Shown here piece after piece: positions 33,778 through 43,878 of a stretch of DNA of 64,000 bases. How positions within the stretch are numbered: position 1 is the stretch's first letter; every line of letters starts with the position of its first letter. The notes beneath the pieces are model-generated. The model saw only the letters and a program-made list of their open reading frames with translations, ran no database searches and had not been told where the DNA came from. The position numbers and the translations under genes are program-made. This DNA is from Encephalitozoon hellem ATCC 50504 (taxonomy: Eukaryota > Microsporidia > Unikaryonidae). Location: positions 176,866 through 240,865 of the forward strand of contig NC_018479.1 of NCBI RefSeq assembly GCF_000277815.2, given 5' to 3'.

Positions 33778-35043
33778 ATGATGTCGCTGGAGCTGACCAA
33801 GGAGAACATCAACGCAGTCTCTCTCGAGTTGGTGAAGGACAAGAAGATGTTCGATAAAAACGTGAACTATGTAATGAGCTTCATGTTCAAGAGCTTTCCG
33901 GAAAAAACCGAGCTTCTCAGTAGAATCAAAGTCCTCAGCATCAAGTCGAAAGCTGCAAAGAAAATAGATCTGGAATCAGACATTATGGAGCAGATAGCAA
34001 TGAATGTTTTTGCCATTAAGAACATCAACGAGGGGAGCTTCATGAAGAACATGATGACTCTTTTCAAGGACCCAAGCACCTTCTCAAAGGTGTTTCTGAC
34101 TTACTTCTACTCTGGTTCGGATCTTGGAACCGAAAAAACGGATGAGATCTTGAACGAAATCATGGAGCTAATACTCTGCGAGTCTGGTCTCAAGAAGGAC
34201 TTTGAGGAGTTTATGGCCGACATTGGGCCCTCAGAGGACTTGAAGTCTGTATCGTCCTGCGAAGAAGTAGCAAAGGATCTGGACACAGGTGGCCCTGAGA
34301 AACTCGCCAACGAGGCCGTTGACGATGAATCATCAAGCACAGCAGTGTCGTTGGTCTCCCTAGATGATTCCGAGGAAATCAGGAGAATCGATGCATCCAT
34401 CTCCTTACTGTTTGAGGGAAGAAAAAAGAAACTGTCGCCGCTGTCTCTTGCAACATGTGCCAGGGCACTAAGCATCATGAACATAATACTAGAAAACAAC
34501 TACCCCGGGCGTGTAGACATTGTTCCTGCCCTCATGTATATTTCAAAGATAGACCAAGTAATCTTCAAGCGGTCGTTGGCGGCCTTGAAAACAGTACTAA
34601 GGAAGATAGACTACAAAGACAAGGAAAGGCTGTTTGAGATGTTCTGCATCCTGCTGGAGCAAAACCCAGAGATGATAAGAATGACGATGCTTGTTGTAGA
34701 CAGCTGCGGAGACCATTTTCTATGGCCCGAGTTCCTCGAGAGTGTGGATAGAAACGAAGAGGCCGATTTGGACATGATTGATAGAACCTGCATTCCGGAG
34801 CATTTTTTCTACGAGTTTATAACGCTTACCGAAAATCCAAAAAGATATCTGACTGTGGCCAAGAACATGATTAAGAACGAGACAAATGTCGACGTCCTCG
34901 AAGACTTGCATTCGAAGATTAGGGATATTAGGCTGAGAGGAATAAAGCAAATGAAGGACGCCATAAGCTCAAGGATTGTGGCCTTGAAAGGTGAGGAGCG
35001 CCCCAAGAAACAAAAAAGATCAGAAGAACGCCATGATAATTAA
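33778..35043 (+). CDS. Helical-repeat protein, possibly Pol5/MYBBP1A-like
   Basis: 421 residues, helical with an acidic Ser-rich segment in the middle (about 140-205) and a Lys-rich C-terminus. The part after the acidic segment (D-A-S-I-S-L-L-F-E-G-R-K-K-K followed by a helix repeat) resembles the DNA-polymerase-phi/Pol5 family, nucleolar proteins acting in rRNA synthesis and ribosome assembly, but the yeast protein is much longer. The resemblance is by eye and weak. Two ATGs in tandem (33778, 33781) follow CCCC. It is divergent from MND1 with 66 bp between starts. Confidence 0.6.
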   Translation: MMSLELTKENINAVSLELVKDKKMFDKNVNYVMSFMFKSFPEKTELLSRIKVLSIKSKAAKKIDLESDIMEQIAMNVFAIKNINEGSFMKNMMTLFKDPSTFSKVFLTYFYSGSDLGTEKTDEILNEIMELILCESGLKKDFEEFMADIGPSEDLKSVSSCEEVAKDLDTGGPEKLANEAVDDESSSTAVSLVSLDDSEEIRRIDASISLLFEGRKKKLSPLSLATCARALSIMNIILENNYPGRVDIVPALMYISKIDQVIFKRSLAALKTVLRKIDYKDKERLFEMFCILLEQNPEMIRMTMLVVDSCGDHFLWPEFLESVDRNEEADLDMIDRTCIPEHFFYEFITLTENPKRYLTVAKNMIKNETNVDVLEDLHSKIRDIRLRGIKQMKDAISSRIVALKGEERPKKQKRSEERHDN

Positions 35044-35098
35044 AAACAGGCTTAATTCTATTTATTGGTTTATACTTTACTGTTGATGTTCGAAATAC

Positions 35099-36010
35099 CT
35101 ACAAAACACATTTTCTGTGGCAAAAGCTCGTCCTTCCTCCCTTCTCAAGGGAGACGGCATCCCTGAGAATCCATCTGTCCTCCTGGTCGTCCCACTCAAC
35201 CTCTATTCTGTTGCGGCAGACATCACAAAATGCAGGGCCCCCAGAGTGGGCAATTTTCTCGACCTTCTCGACTTCTAGCCTAAGCTTAATTTTTTCGATA
35301 TTCTTGGTCCACGCCTCGAGGGTCGGGAAGAACTCCCTGCTTATGCAGTCCTTCTCTCCCAGGACCCTTGCCTTTCTCCTGTGCTCGTCGATGTGAATTC
35401 CCATCTGCTCATCGCCCTCGGGCGTATCCTCGTATCTTAGACCACACAGCTTGCATTGGCTGGGCGGGTACAGGATGGATGGATCCGCCTCGGCCTTCAA
35501 ACATTCGTTATTCAAGATCTCAAACCCATGTTCTTTTTTGTCCCACGAGTTTTTTGATCTCGCCTCCTCAAGCACGTTTTTTCCTATTTTTTTATTGGAT
35601 ACGTCCTTATTCTTGGGATCGCCCCCCACCGTAGGGTCCACAGGCGCACACTTCGCATCATTGGATCTCCTGGCATCTGCTGGCTCGGTGCTTCCCTTTG
35701 TGTCTATCTTTGGCCTTTTGGGCTTCCCCTCCAAGTTCTCTTCAGACAGCAGCCTGGAAATCTTGTGGTCCACATCGAACTCTCCCCTGTATTTTCTAAA
35801 GAGATCTAGATATCTTGCGTCCTTGCTGCAGAGTAGAAAAAGAAAGTCCAAAACCGGCTCTCTCAAGAGAAGATTCCTGTGGTGTTTAATAAGCGCATCG
35901 CCCACCACCTCTTCATTATACCTGAAACTTTCCGAAATCATAAGAAGAACGTTTTGTGCAATCTTGTCGTTCTTCTTGAGGATCTTCAGAAGAGAAACAA
36001 ACTCGTCCAT
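35099..36010 (-). CDS. Pcf11-like mRNA cleavage factor IA subunit
   Basis: 303 residues. The N-terminal 100 residues are helical and may be a shortened CTD-interacting domain. The C-terminal half has two zinc-finger pairs of Pcf11 type. The first is C-K-L-C-G-L-R-Y with M-G-I-H-I-D-E-H and the S-R-E-F-F-P-T-L-E-A-W segment; the second is C-D-V-C-R-N-R-I-E-V-E-W-D-D with D-A-V and a terminal H-R-K-C. These flank the Clp1-binding region in Pcf11. Role: 3'-end cleavage and transcription termination. It is about half the length of yeast Pcf11. The ATG at 36010 follows CCCTCC. Confidence 0.8.
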   Translation of the reverse strand: MDEFVSLLKILKKNDKIAQNVLLMISESFRYNEEVVGDALIKHHRNLLLREPVLDFLFLLCSKDARYLDLFRKYRGEFDVDHKISRLLSEENLEGKPKRPKIDTKGSTEPADARRSNDAKCAPVDPTVGGDPKNKDVSNKKIGKNVLEEARSKNSWDKKEHGFEILNNECLKAEADPSILYPPSQCKLCGLRYEDTPEGDEQMGIHIDEHRRKARVLGEKDCISREFFPTLEAWTKNIEKIKLRLEVEKVEKIAHSGGPAFCDVCRNRIEVEWDDQEDRWILRDAVSLEKGGRTSFCHRKCVL

Positions 36011-36070
36011 GGAGGGTCATCGAATTGGTTTTTTATCGTTTGCCTGTAATAGCATTAGCAGGGGTCTATG

Positions 36071-37240
36071 TCAGAACCCTCCCCGGTTCTTCTCAGTGTA
36101 CTTGACCTTCTTCCTGGGTGCTGGCTTAGAAGCCTTCTTTTCCTTTTGTGTGAGCTCCTCGATGATTTCGTTGAGAGTGGAGATCACTTTACCAGGCATG
36201 AGGATGCCCTTGGAAACCTTTCTTTCCTTGTGGACCTTCTCGAGCATCTCAAGGTTTTCAGGAAATTCCATAAGATAGTCCTCCTTTTTCCTTAGGTCTA
36301 TGTCTACAACCTCCACATTTCCGTTGTCCCATAGCACAAACCTCTCCTCAAAGAAAAAGCAGCTTTTGTCTCCACTGAAGAAAAACCCCAAGAGGTTCTC
36401 GACCTCATATGCAACGCCCTTTGCGTTGATGAGATCAAATCTATCGCAAAATATAAACTCCCCCTCGGTCTTGTACAGCACCAGCGTTGTCTCTCCGACC
36501 GAGATATTCATGGGATTCTCTATATAGATAGACTCTGCAGTCCTGTCTTCTATGTTCAAGGAAGTGACGCGGACATGCTTTTTGCAGCCCTCCTGAATGT
36601 AAAGCCGGTCCTTCAGGACGGCAGATCGGATTTTCAAGGGCGTGGAGTATATGGTGCTTAGTTTAAGGCTTATAAGGTCCAGGTGGAATACATGATACTT
36701 TGTCGCAACTATAACCTCCCTGTAAAGATAAAAACATATAAAAACAGGGCTGCCGGTGTATGGAAGTGCCTTCCTGACACCTGTCTCGTCAAGTATTAGA
36801 ATTTCCTTGCCAGTCAGTATAAATATCTCTCCAAAGGGAGAGGTGCACAGGTCAATTGCATGGATGTTAAACATGCTTACCTTCTTCTGCTTGTAGACAT
36901 ACATGTGGCTGTCCGTAAGGATAAAGGCCTTTTGGTGCCCAGTCACTAGTCTTACACATAAGTCCTTTATTTCGAACCTGTATTTATACGTCCCAACAAC
37001 GTTGAACTTGTGGCCATCCTTTGAATATATCACAGTACTATCATCTATCTTCTCTATGAAAACCACCTGCCTAGGATTTCTGGATCTAACAGCAGATTTC
37101 CTGAACGGAAATATCAGGGGGATATCTATCTTCTTTCTGCTGAAGTCAAACTCTCCGTCGTACCTGGGCGGGCCAAGCATCTTGAGTGTAAACGTGCTGT
37201 TAAAGCGCTTGCGCGGCTTTCCTCCAGGAAAAATTATCAT
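36071..37240 (-). CDS. Predicted beta-propeller-like protein, unknown
   Basis: 389 residues, family not recognised. The body is a run of short beta strands with recurring turns (K-D-G-H-K-F-N-V-V, then G-E-I-F-I-L-T-G-K-E-I-L-I-L), consistent with a WD-like propeller lacking clear WD dipeptides. The C-terminal 70 residues are helical and Lys-rich, with a nuclear/nucleolar look (K-K-A-S-K-P-A-P-R-K-K-V). A U3 snoRNP-type or other ribosome-assembly propeller is conceivable but not shown. The frame is open to 37456 and would overlap UPF1; the ATG at 37240 directly follows CCC and avoids the overlap. Confidence 0.65.
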   Translation of the reverse strand: MIIFPGGKPRKRFNSTFTLKMLGPPRYDGEFDFSRKKIDIPLIFPFRKSAVRSRNPRQVVFIEKIDDSTVIYSKDGHKFNVVGTYKYRFEIKDLCVRLVTGHQKAFILTDSHMYVYKQKKVSMFNIHAIDLCTSPFGEIFILTGKEILILDETGVRKALPYTGSPVFICFYLYREVIVATKYHVFHLDLISLKLSTIYSTPLKIRSAVLKDRLYIQEGCKKHVRVTSLNIEDRTAESIYIENPMNISVGETTLVLYKTEGEFIFCDRFDLINAKGVAYEVENLLGFFFSGDKSCFFFEERFVLWDNGNVEVVDIDLRKKEDYLMEFPENLEMLEKVHKERKVSKGILMPGKVISTLNEIIEELTQKEKKASKPAPRKKVKYTEKNRGGF

Positions 37241-37364
37241 GGGTGTCCTACGGAGCAGCGAAATGAACGGAGATGCTAGCTCTCCATCTAGAAGCCATAG
37301 GCTTATTATGCAATATATTTGATATTTTGCACAGGATTTGGCAGACATGAGGAGACCCCAGGAA

Positions 37365-39680
37365 ATGAAATGCCAATACTGCGAAGCAACAGAATTCTTA
37401 ATAGAGTGCATAACATGTGGAAAGTATTTCTGCAATTCACGTAGTGCTTCGTCCATATCGCATATAGTGTTTCATCTTGTGAAGGCGAGGCACAAGTCAA
37501 TTCGGATTGAGGGAGATGTCAAGTGCAGGAAATGCGGAGAGGACAACTTGTTCAAGCTTCTCGACAACAATGGGAAAATCTTCTGCAATGGATGTAGCAC
37601 CGGCAGAACCCTGGTTGAGGAGAGATGCCTCACCATAATCAAGAGTCCGGAGGTTCGAGGAAGAAGACTTACCAAGCAGCAGATGGCCGAGATGGAGGAG
37701 AAGGGTGTGTCGTCACTCCCCCAGGTCAAGCCAAGGTTTGAGGCCAAGGAATATGTCGAGGTGTTTTCTTCACTAATTGAGGCCGAGTGCCGGAAGGAAA
37801 GAGAGATAAAAGAGTCCATGAGGCAGGAGAATGTGTTTGTCCGATGGGAAAGAATGAGGTACTGCTACTTCTACTTCCAAAATGGGGACAGTGAGCTGAA
37901 GATCAATGTTGGAGACGAGATTAGGCTGACGCACAAGAGCGGGTTTGTCCTGCATGGATTTGTCAGTGGAGAGACATTCAGCGAGGAGCTGAAGGTGGAG
38001 GTCGAGACGCCTGGAGACTATCCAAGAAGTGGGTATACTGTTGAATATCTTTGGAGAGGAGTATGCTACGAAAGAATGGAGTGGGCTCTGCGAAAACTAT
38101 ACAGCACATATAGGAAAGAGATTAGCAAGAGCAAGAGAAGCAGATGCAGCAATGACGAGGAAGCAGACGCTAGCAAATGCTTGGGCAAAAGAAATCCTAT
38201 GGGATGCACTGAGGACAGGGGCGAGATAGACGGGAAAAGAGCGGCAAAGAAAAGCGCAAATGAAGGGCCATCGATATTTGAATACATCCTCAAAGGACAC
38301 AAGGAAAGCATTGGTAATGTCGAACACATTTTTATGTCTCCTAATCTTCCAAGGCTCAATGCCTCCCAGGAAACTGCAGTTAGGGCAGCCCTTGGGAGAA
38401 AAGTGACGCTGATACAGGGGCCTCCTGGGACAGGAAAAACCTTGGTATCGTCTGCTATTGTTTACAATTTCGTGAAGCACTATGGAGGAAAGGTTTTGGT
38501 TGTTGCGCCAAGCAACACTGCAGTGGACCAGCTCACATTGAAGATCCATAAGACAGGCCTGAAGGTTCTACGAGTGATGAGCAGAAGAAGAGAGTGTGGG
38601 CAGTCTGACGTAAGCTTTCTGTCTCTTCACGAGAACTTGAAGGAGCTGCAGGAGGGAAGGAAGAAGAAGGATGAAGCATGCAGGGACAATGGAAGATACA
38701 GCAGCATCTACAACGACGAGGCCAGTGAATCGTTGAGGAAGCAGCTTCTAAACCAGGCAGAGGTTATTACATGCACATGCGTAACATCAGGGCAGAAGAT
38801 GTTTAACAAGTTCAGATTCCACTATGTATTGATTGACGAGGCCGTCCAGTCCACAGAGCCTTTGAGTCTCATCCCCTTGGTGTACGGATGCAAAAAGCTT
38901 GTTCTTGTTGGTGATCACAAGCAGCTGGGCCCCACGATTCTGTGCAAAAAGGTTGCGCAGGCTGGATTCAAGCAAAGCCTGTTTGAAAGACTGATTTCGA
39001 TCGGAGTGGTTCCATATGTGCTGTCAGTCCAATACAGGATGGACACAGATCTCTGCGAATGGCCTTCAGAGATGTTCTACAATGGAGAGCTTCTCACGGG
39101 AGGAAAAGGCTTCTGCAGATTTGACCTCGGAATACCGACGAATTTTTTCTATGTATGCTATGGAAGAGAGGAGGTGAGTGCAAGCGGAACCTCGTTCATT
39201 AACCAGGCCGAAGCTCTGTATTGTGAAAGCATAATAAGACACTTGTTCAAGTGTGGCGTCACAGAAAGCCAGATAGGCGTGATAACGCCCTACGAAGGAC
39301 AAAGGTCTTACATTCTAAATAGAATATTTGGTGCCGAGCCTGGAAACCTCGAAATAAGTAATGTAGACGGATTTCAGGGAAGAGAGAAAGACTTCATAAT
39401 AGTCAGCCTCGTCCGAAGCAACCTGTACCAGGGGATAGGGTTCGTTGGAGACAAAAGAAGAATGAACGTTACATTAACAAGGGCGAAGCACGGGCTAGTA
39501 ATAATAGGAAACCCAACGACCCTAATGAAGCACGACATATGGAGTAATCTCCTGTCGTTCTATGACAGAAAAGGCCTTGTAATGGAAGGCCCCTTACATA
39601 ACCTGAGAAGGGTAATCATAAAGCCCCCTAAACTTTTCGACTTCAAAGAGATGAGCAGAGCTCTTATGAACCAAATATGA
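37365..39680 (+). CDS. UPF1: UPF1/NAM7 RNA helicase of nonsense-mediated decay
   Basis: 771 residues. The N-terminal Cys/His-rich domain (about 3-85) holds the zinc ligands in C-Q-Y-C, C-I-T-C, H-I-V-F-H-L-V and C-R-K-C pairs, as the UPF2-binding CH domain. The helicase core is SF1B: GPPGTGKT (352-359), D-E-A-V-Q (491-495), Q-Y-R-M-D and V-D-G-F-Q-G-R-E. UPF1 is an ATP-dependent RNA helicase that triggers decay of mRNAs with premature stops. The protein is shorter than yeast Upf1 (971), mainly in the linker and C-terminus. I use the ATG at 37365, six bases after CCCC; an in-frame ATG at 37347 would add six residues. Confidence 0.94.
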   Translation: MKCQYCEATEFLIECITCGKYFCNSRSASSISHIVFHLVKARHKSIRIEGDVKCRKCGEDNLFKLLDNNGKIFCNGCSTGRTLVEERCLTIIKSPEVRGRRLTKQQMAEMEEKGVSSLPQVKPRFEAKEYVEVFSSLIEAECRKEREIKESMRQENVFVRWERMRYCYFYFQNGDSELKINVGDEIRLTHKSGFVLHGFVSGETFSEELKVEVETPGDYPRSGYTVEYLWRGVCYERMEWALRKLYSTYRKEISKSKRSRCSNDEEADASKCLGKRNPMGCTEDRGEIDGKRAAKKSANEGPSIFEYILKGHKESIGNVEHIFMSPNLPRLNASQETAVRAALGRKVTLIQGPPGTGKTLVSSAIVYNFVKHYGGKVLVVAPSNTAVDQLTLKIHKTGLKVLRVMSRRRECGQSDVSFLSLHENLKELQEGRKKKDEACRDNGRYSSIYNDEASESLRKQLLNQAEVITCTCVTSGQKMFNKFRFHYVLIDEAVQSTEPLSLIPLVYGCKKLVLVGDHKQLGPTILCKKVAQAGFKQSLFERLISIGVVPYVLSVQYRMDTDLCEWPSEMFYNGELLTGGKGFCRFDLGIPTNFFYVCYGREEVSASGTSFINQAEALYCESIIRHLFKCGVTESQIGVITPYEGQRSYILNRIFGAEPGNLEISNVDGFQGREKDFIIVSLVRSNLYQGIGFVGDKRRMNVTLTRAKHGLVIIGNPTTLMKHDIWSNLLSFYDRKGLVMEGPLHNLRRVIIKPPKLFDFKEMSRALMNQI

Positions 39681-39774
39681 CAGCCAACTTGTCACTAATC
39701 AAGATAAAGCAGATTTTGAGAGATAAAGTCCTTGAATTATTTTTATGTCTTTCTTTATACTCTGGGGATGAATT

Positions 39775-41688
39775 TTACAGGGACTGCCCCGAAGATGGCT
39801 TTGTACTTTCGATGCCAAGCTCCTCTCTTATGTCCAGTGCAGTCCTTCTAACTATAAACACCGGATCCCTAGTAAAGATGTCAAGATTGAAAATCCCCTC
39901 GAAAAAGTGGGGGTGCTCTCTATATGAATGGAGCAATGCCCTTCGATACCTCCAATCGTTATCATAGTCTCCACACAGGATGCTAACAATCTTCAGCCTG
40001 AAGTCATCTGGAAAATGCAGCAAGACTTTGATCTGCGAAAGAAAAGCCTTTCTGTAGCGCTTGCACACCTCAAAAACAATCTTTTCCAGCTCTTGCTTTA
40101 TACAGAAGTTAGGTGCATCAAGGCGGCTCGAGTTCCTGAATATCTTTTCGTCATCCATCAGCGTGTTAGATGCCTTCCTCCTGTCGTCTTCGTTTGTATC
40201 GCCAAATAGCCCCAGGATGATACTGACTATCTCCTCTAGGTCGCAAGCAATGCGCCCATAAACCACATTGGAAACCCTGTCTATCCTGCTTTCACACATG
40301 CCTTCAAGGATAAGAAACATCTTCTTGTGAGGAAAGGCTCTGAGAAACTTTACATACAGCCTGCTTATATCCGAGTAGTCGTTGATGGACGAAATTGAGA
40401 TAGACCCAAAGGTGTCCATACACCACTCGACGTAAAGATTGAATGTCGTGCTCGTAACAGCCAAGTTCTCAGACTTCAGTATCTCCCTCTTCGCATCCTT
40501 CATCTCCCCTATCAGAGCTTCAGAGGTTTCGCGGTCTATGGTCTTCAGCTTAAATACATGGAAGGCACAAACAGTACCGTACTCGGTGTTCACATACTTC
40601 CTAAACAGGTCCAGGAGCTCTTTGTCAAACGAAAGGCTGAGATATAGAGCGACATTTTCAAGAAAGAACCTCGGTGAGATGGATTCAATGTCCAACAGGT
40701 GCTTTTTGGCCTCGCTTAGGCAATAGGCCTCATCACTTGGCTTATAAGAAGCGCACAGGCAGGTTTCATTTGGCCTCCCATCTGTTCCGCACTCACACGA
40801 TGTGTTGCGAGAACCGCCGTCAGAAGTCAGGTGGGGCTTGCCCTCCAGGACACCTCCATCTGCACTGCGATCCTCACTCCCATTTAGACTTTTGCCACCT
40901 TCAAGTGAATGCGACTCAACACCAGATTCAAAAAATGGCTTCCCTTGGCTAAAACTCAGGTCCTCTGGAAACTTCTCGTTACTCTCCTTTCTGATGCTGT
41001 CGACATCTTCTATCGAGTAAAAGTCCGTTTTTTTCTCCGGATCCTTCTCCATTTCTCCCCCACTGGGCGATATCTTCATGTTCTTGATGCATTCCTCCAT
41101 GTCCAGACTGGCCTTCTTATCAGCATTTCTACATCTTTCGCACTTATATTTGGCACTTCTTTCCCTCATCAGCTTGACCTTCAGAAGATACAGCTCAACA
41201 AGAAAGTCCTTTTTCTTGCCAAATATTTCAAACAGCTCGTCAAACTCTGCCGTGCTCGTTCTGGTAAACAGAAAGGCCACAATATCAACCACCTGCTTTG
41301 TGCATACCTTGGCAAACGGAAGGACAAGCCTGTAAAGATAGTCCACATACCGCATGCAGGTGTCAGATTCCCCGCTGGTTATGGAAAGCCCACACTTGCT
41401 GGCAACAAAGCTTATTTCCTCATCGTCCTCCTCCTCCCCAAAGTGCTTGTGCAGAATACCCCCGATCTCCTCCAGCACTATTAGGCTTGTGTTGAAATCC
41501 AGTGGCCTGTGCTCAGCCATCATCTTGACCATCCTCGAAAAATCCGTGGCAGAGTGGCTGTACGCCTGCCGGATGTTCTTGTAGGCCCACACAACATGCT
41601 CAGGATTGCCCATGTCCAGTCTGTCTATTCTCGAAGAAAAATCTCGGAAATTCGTGTCCACAGCCTCCTTGATTCTACTCCCCTCCAT
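39775..41688 (-). CDS. HEAT-like helical protein of unknown function
   Basis: 637 residues, not recognised. Both ends are helical; the C-terminal 120 residues, ending D-P-V-F-I-V-R-R-T-A-L-D-I-R-E-E-L, look like HEAT repeats. The middle (about 200-330) is disordered, acidic and Ser-rich, with several cysteines (C-x2-C at about 185 and C-E-C near 300). A regulatory subunit of a phosphatase or another scaffold is conceivable but unsupported. The open frame extends to a GTG at 41751; the ATG at 41688 follows CCCC by eight bases. It is divergent from the SWP1 gene with 335 bp between starts. Confidence 0.75.
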   Translation of the reverse strand: MEGSRIKEAVDTNFRDFSSRIDRLDMGNPEHVVWAYKNIRQAYSHSATDFSRMVKMMAEHRPLDFNTSLIVLEEIGGILHKHFGEEEDDEEISFVASKCGLSITSGESDTCMRYVDYLYRLVLPFAKVCTKQVVDIVAFLFTRTSTAEFDELFEIFGKKKDFLVELYLLKVKLMRERSAKYKCERCRNADKKASLDMEECIKNMKISPSGGEMEKDPEKKTDFYSIEDVDSIRKESNEKFPEDLSFSQGKPFFESGVESHSLEGGKSLNGSEDRSADGGVLEGKPHLTSDGGSRNTSCECGTDGRPNETCLCASYKPSDEAYCLSEAKKHLLDIESISPRFFLENVALYLSLSFDKELLDLFRKYVNTEYGTVCAFHVFKLKTIDRETSEALIGEMKDAKREILKSENLAVTSTTFNLYVEWCMDTFGSISISSINDYSDISRLYVKFLRAFPHKKMFLILEGMCESRIDRVSNVVYGRIACDLEEIVSIILGLFGDTNEDDRRKASNTLMDDEKIFRNSSRLDAPNFCIKQELEKIVFEVCKRYRKAFLSQIKVLLHFPDDFRLKIVSILCGDYDNDWRYRRALLHSYREHPHFFEGIFNLDIFTRDPVFIVRRTALDIREELGIESTKPSSGQSL

Positions 41689-42023
41689 CTCAGTGGGGTT
41701 AAAAAACAGCACATATTTCCAATCCTGCAGTGGCACCAGATTCAAAACCACATCTTCTGCACCTTCCGTTGGCGGACTCGTCGCACGGCTGCGATTAATC
41801 CCATTAATCTACTATATGATAAATGCTATTGATTTTTGTCCATCAAGAAATATTCTTATTCATCACAGATTTAATATGCCTAGCCTAAACACTGCCTAAA
41901 CAGGCCTGTCAGCATCCAGATTAATTGCAAATATTTCCAAAATAAGGAAAAGAACACATCCATGGAACACATTCCTCGGGGCAAAAACATATAAATAAGC
42001 AAGCGCCGAGAGGAAAATTAAAG
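41689..42023. other. Divergent promoter region between the HEAT-like gene and SWP1
   Basis: 335 bp without a gene. The SWP1 side is AT-rich with a TATA-like element listed separately. A ten-codon frame at 41962-41994 overlaps that element and is probably upstream of the transcript start. Homopolymer and TTAAT runs occur, but no clear repeat. The unusual length fits a stage-regulated gene such as SWP1. Confidence 0.55.
41990..41997 (+). promoter_or_regulatory. TATA-like element of SWP1
   Basis: TATAAATA sits 26 bp before the SWP1 ATG, close to a GGGG run (41978-41981). SWP1 is among the few genes here without a C/G run immediately before the ATG, so this box may direct its transcription. Confidence 0.4.
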
Positions 42024-43682
42024 ATGTTGAAGCTCTCGTTGCTCCTAGGTCTAGCAAATTTCACTGCAATCCTTGCAGGTGGAGAGAGAAGGAGAAGCGG
42101 ACTGCTGCAATGTAGTGCTAATGGCTCCAGGTATTTCCGAGAACAAAACCTTCTTGGAATTAAGTACAAAGATGATGTAAAGAGGCTTTGTGGAGAAAGG
42201 CCCGAAGGACCTCATCCGTCTGAATCTTCCTCATGCTCTTCTTCATGCTCTGAGGAGTGCGGCCGAAGGAGATTCCCTGGAATCAGAGATGACTGCGAGT
42301 ACAGCTCTTGGGACGCATGCTGCAGCTCGTCATGGGATGAATGCACCGACTCTACCCCATGCACCACACCTACACCTCTGAGATGCGATGCCGAGCTCAG
42401 AGTCCCTATAATCAATATGGGTGAAAGGATATACGAGTTCCTCAAGAACTACGAGGACCAGTACGAGAGTGCCGTTACTCTTGCACTGAACAACATCCTC
42501 TCCCAGGTCTCGGGATTCAACCCCATCTTTGCAGGTGCAGACTATGCAGCCCTTGTCGAGCAGCTGGAAACACTTGGCGTAAATGTCCCAGCCAACACCG
42601 CTGCCGAGCTTGCATCAATAGACTCTTCTGAGTCTGCTGCCCTCTCCAGGATCATCCAGGGTAATGCACAGAAGATAATCAGTGACCTGTTTGCTAGAGT
42701 TGGGTCAATGTGCTACTCAGATATCACGAGCCTCATCAACAGCGGGCTCTTCGCCAGCCAGATTTCAAGCGCATTCAGCAACACCCAGCCAGTGATCACG
42801 ATTGCATCAAACGATCTGTATGCCAAGCAGATGGCTGTGTTCCAGAGAATCCCGGGGACTCTGCCGGCAGCTGCAGTCACTGCCATCACCAATGCTCTCC
42901 AGACAAACAGGAACAACTTTGCCACGTTCTTCACAACCCAGGCAACCACTCTGCAGACAAATGTCCAGAACATCCTCACGGCCCTGACAACTGCCCTGAC
43001 AACTCTGACGAACAGCACATCAACAGAGTTCACCACATTTGCAAACTCTGAGATTGCTGCGCTTGCGGCCAGGATTTTCCCAGCCACGACTGCGTCTGGC
43101 GACAACAACAGTGGGTCAACGGGAGGAGATGACACCGGAGATGAAGGAGATGGCGGAGAGGAAGAAGAATCTCCAGAAGAGGAGGAAGAGTCAAGGAAAC
43201 AAAGGAGCATACAAAAACCAAAAAAAGGGCTCCGAAATAAGCGACAAACCCTGCCTGTCTATCCTGACCGTGAATCGCCAAAAGCTATTCTAACCGCTCT
43301 ATTGAATACAATAAAGGAAGAGGGTGAGAAGCTCGGAAAGGCTGCAATGGAAGAGGTGATGACTGCGATAAAGGAACAAGGAACAACACAGGGAGCCGAG
43401 GCAGTACAAGAAATGATGGATGCAGTAAAGAACGAAGCAGATACAAAGAAGACAGAAACTGTGGAGGATATACTGAATAAAGTAAAAGACGAAGTAGATA
43501 CAAAGAAAACTGAGACAGTGACTGAAATCATGGACAAGGTGAAGACAGAGGCAGATGGAAAGAAAGCTGAGACAGTGACTGAAATCATGAACGAGGTGAA
43601 GACAGAAGGGGAAACAGAGGTAGACAAGATAGTAAAAGAATTCATTGAAGAAGCAAAGACAGCATATGAAGAAAAGGAATAA
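42024..43682 (+). CDS. SWP1: Spore wall protein SWP1-like (exospore)
   Basis: 552 residues. A signal peptide (hydrophobic to about residue 18) is followed by a Cys-rich N-terminal domain with 12 cysteines, mostly in a Ser/Cys-rich stretch (about 70-125). A long Ala/Thr/Ser helical region (about 140-350) comes next, then an acidic Gly/Glu linker, a basic K-K-G-L-R-N-K-R-Q segment, and a C-terminal array of 19-residue Lys/Glu/Thr-rich repeats. The domain order is that of Encephalitozoon SWP1, an exospore protein made during sporogony. Lys/Glu-rich repeats recall E. hellem SWP1a/b, whose repeat region is reported to bind heparin. Pairs of basic residues near 405-410 could be a processing site. 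Only one copy is visible in this window. Confidence 0.9.
   Translation: MLKLSLLLGLANFTAILAGGERRRSGLLQCSANGSRYFREQNLLGIKYKDDVKRLCGERPEGPHPSESSSCSSSCSEECGRRRFPGIRDDCEYSSWDACCSSSWDECTDSTPCTTPTPLRCDAELRVPIINMGERIYEFLKNYEDQYESAVTLALNNILSQVSGFNPIFAGADYAALVEQLETLGVNVPANTAAELASIDSSESAALSRIIQGNAQKIISDLFARVGSMCYSDITSLINSGLFASQISSAFSNTQPVITIASNDLYAKQMAVFQRIPGTLPAAAVTAITNALQTNRNNFATFFTTQATTLQTNVQNILTALTTALTTLTNSTSTEFTTFANSEIAALAARIFPATTASGDNNSGSTGGDDTGDEGDGGEEEESPEEEEESRKQRSIQKPKKGLRNKRQTLPVYPDRESPKAILTALLNTIKEEGEKLGKAAMEEVMTAIKEQGTTQGAEAVQEMMDAVKNEADTKKTETVEDILNKVKDEVDTKKTETVTEIMDKVKTEADGKKAETVTEIMNEVKTEGETEVDKIVKEFIEEAKTAYEEKE
43353..43679 (+). repeat. 57-bp tandem repeats encoding 19-residue units in SWP1
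   Basis: Units start at 43353, 43410, 43467, 43524, 43581 and 43638 (last one 14 residues). The two central units share D/A-T/G-K-K-T/A-E-T-V-T/E. Ends of the array are the most diverged. Such arrays vary in copy number between strains and are used for typing. Confidence 0.85.
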
Positions 43683-43715
43683 TAATTCAGTTTCCTAATA
43701 TGTGAGTCTGAGTGT

Positions 43716-43767
43716 CCACAAGACACTTAAGGTGTCAGCAGGGAATAAGGACTCAATAACCTTGTGG
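43716..43767 (+). terminator. Nested inverted repeats downstream of SWP1
   Basis: Outer arms CCACAAG (43716-43722) and CTTGTGG (43761-43767) enclose a hairpin GACAC-TTAAG-GTGTC (43722-43736). They lie 34 bp after the SWP1 stop in a 196-bp spacer. They could fold in the 3' UTR as an mRNA stability or processing element. Eukaryotic terminators are not of this form, so the class is a best fit only. Confidence 0.22.
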
Positions 43768-43878
43768 CCATAAGCATCCTCATATTACTATCAGGACTAG
43801 AGAGACTTTTTCCCACTAGGTTGTAAATAAACTGATTTCAAAAATGCTGTATTTACATGGCGGTGCATTGCGCGACCC

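Noticed and set aside
39677..39967. Plus-strand frame overlapping the end of UPF1 and the HEAT-like gene
   Set aside because: Most of it is antisense to the HEAT-like gene, and it shows no domain.
40909..41484. 191-codon plus-strand frame
   Set aside because: Entirely antisense to the HEAT-like gene; composition is that of a reverse-strand shadow.
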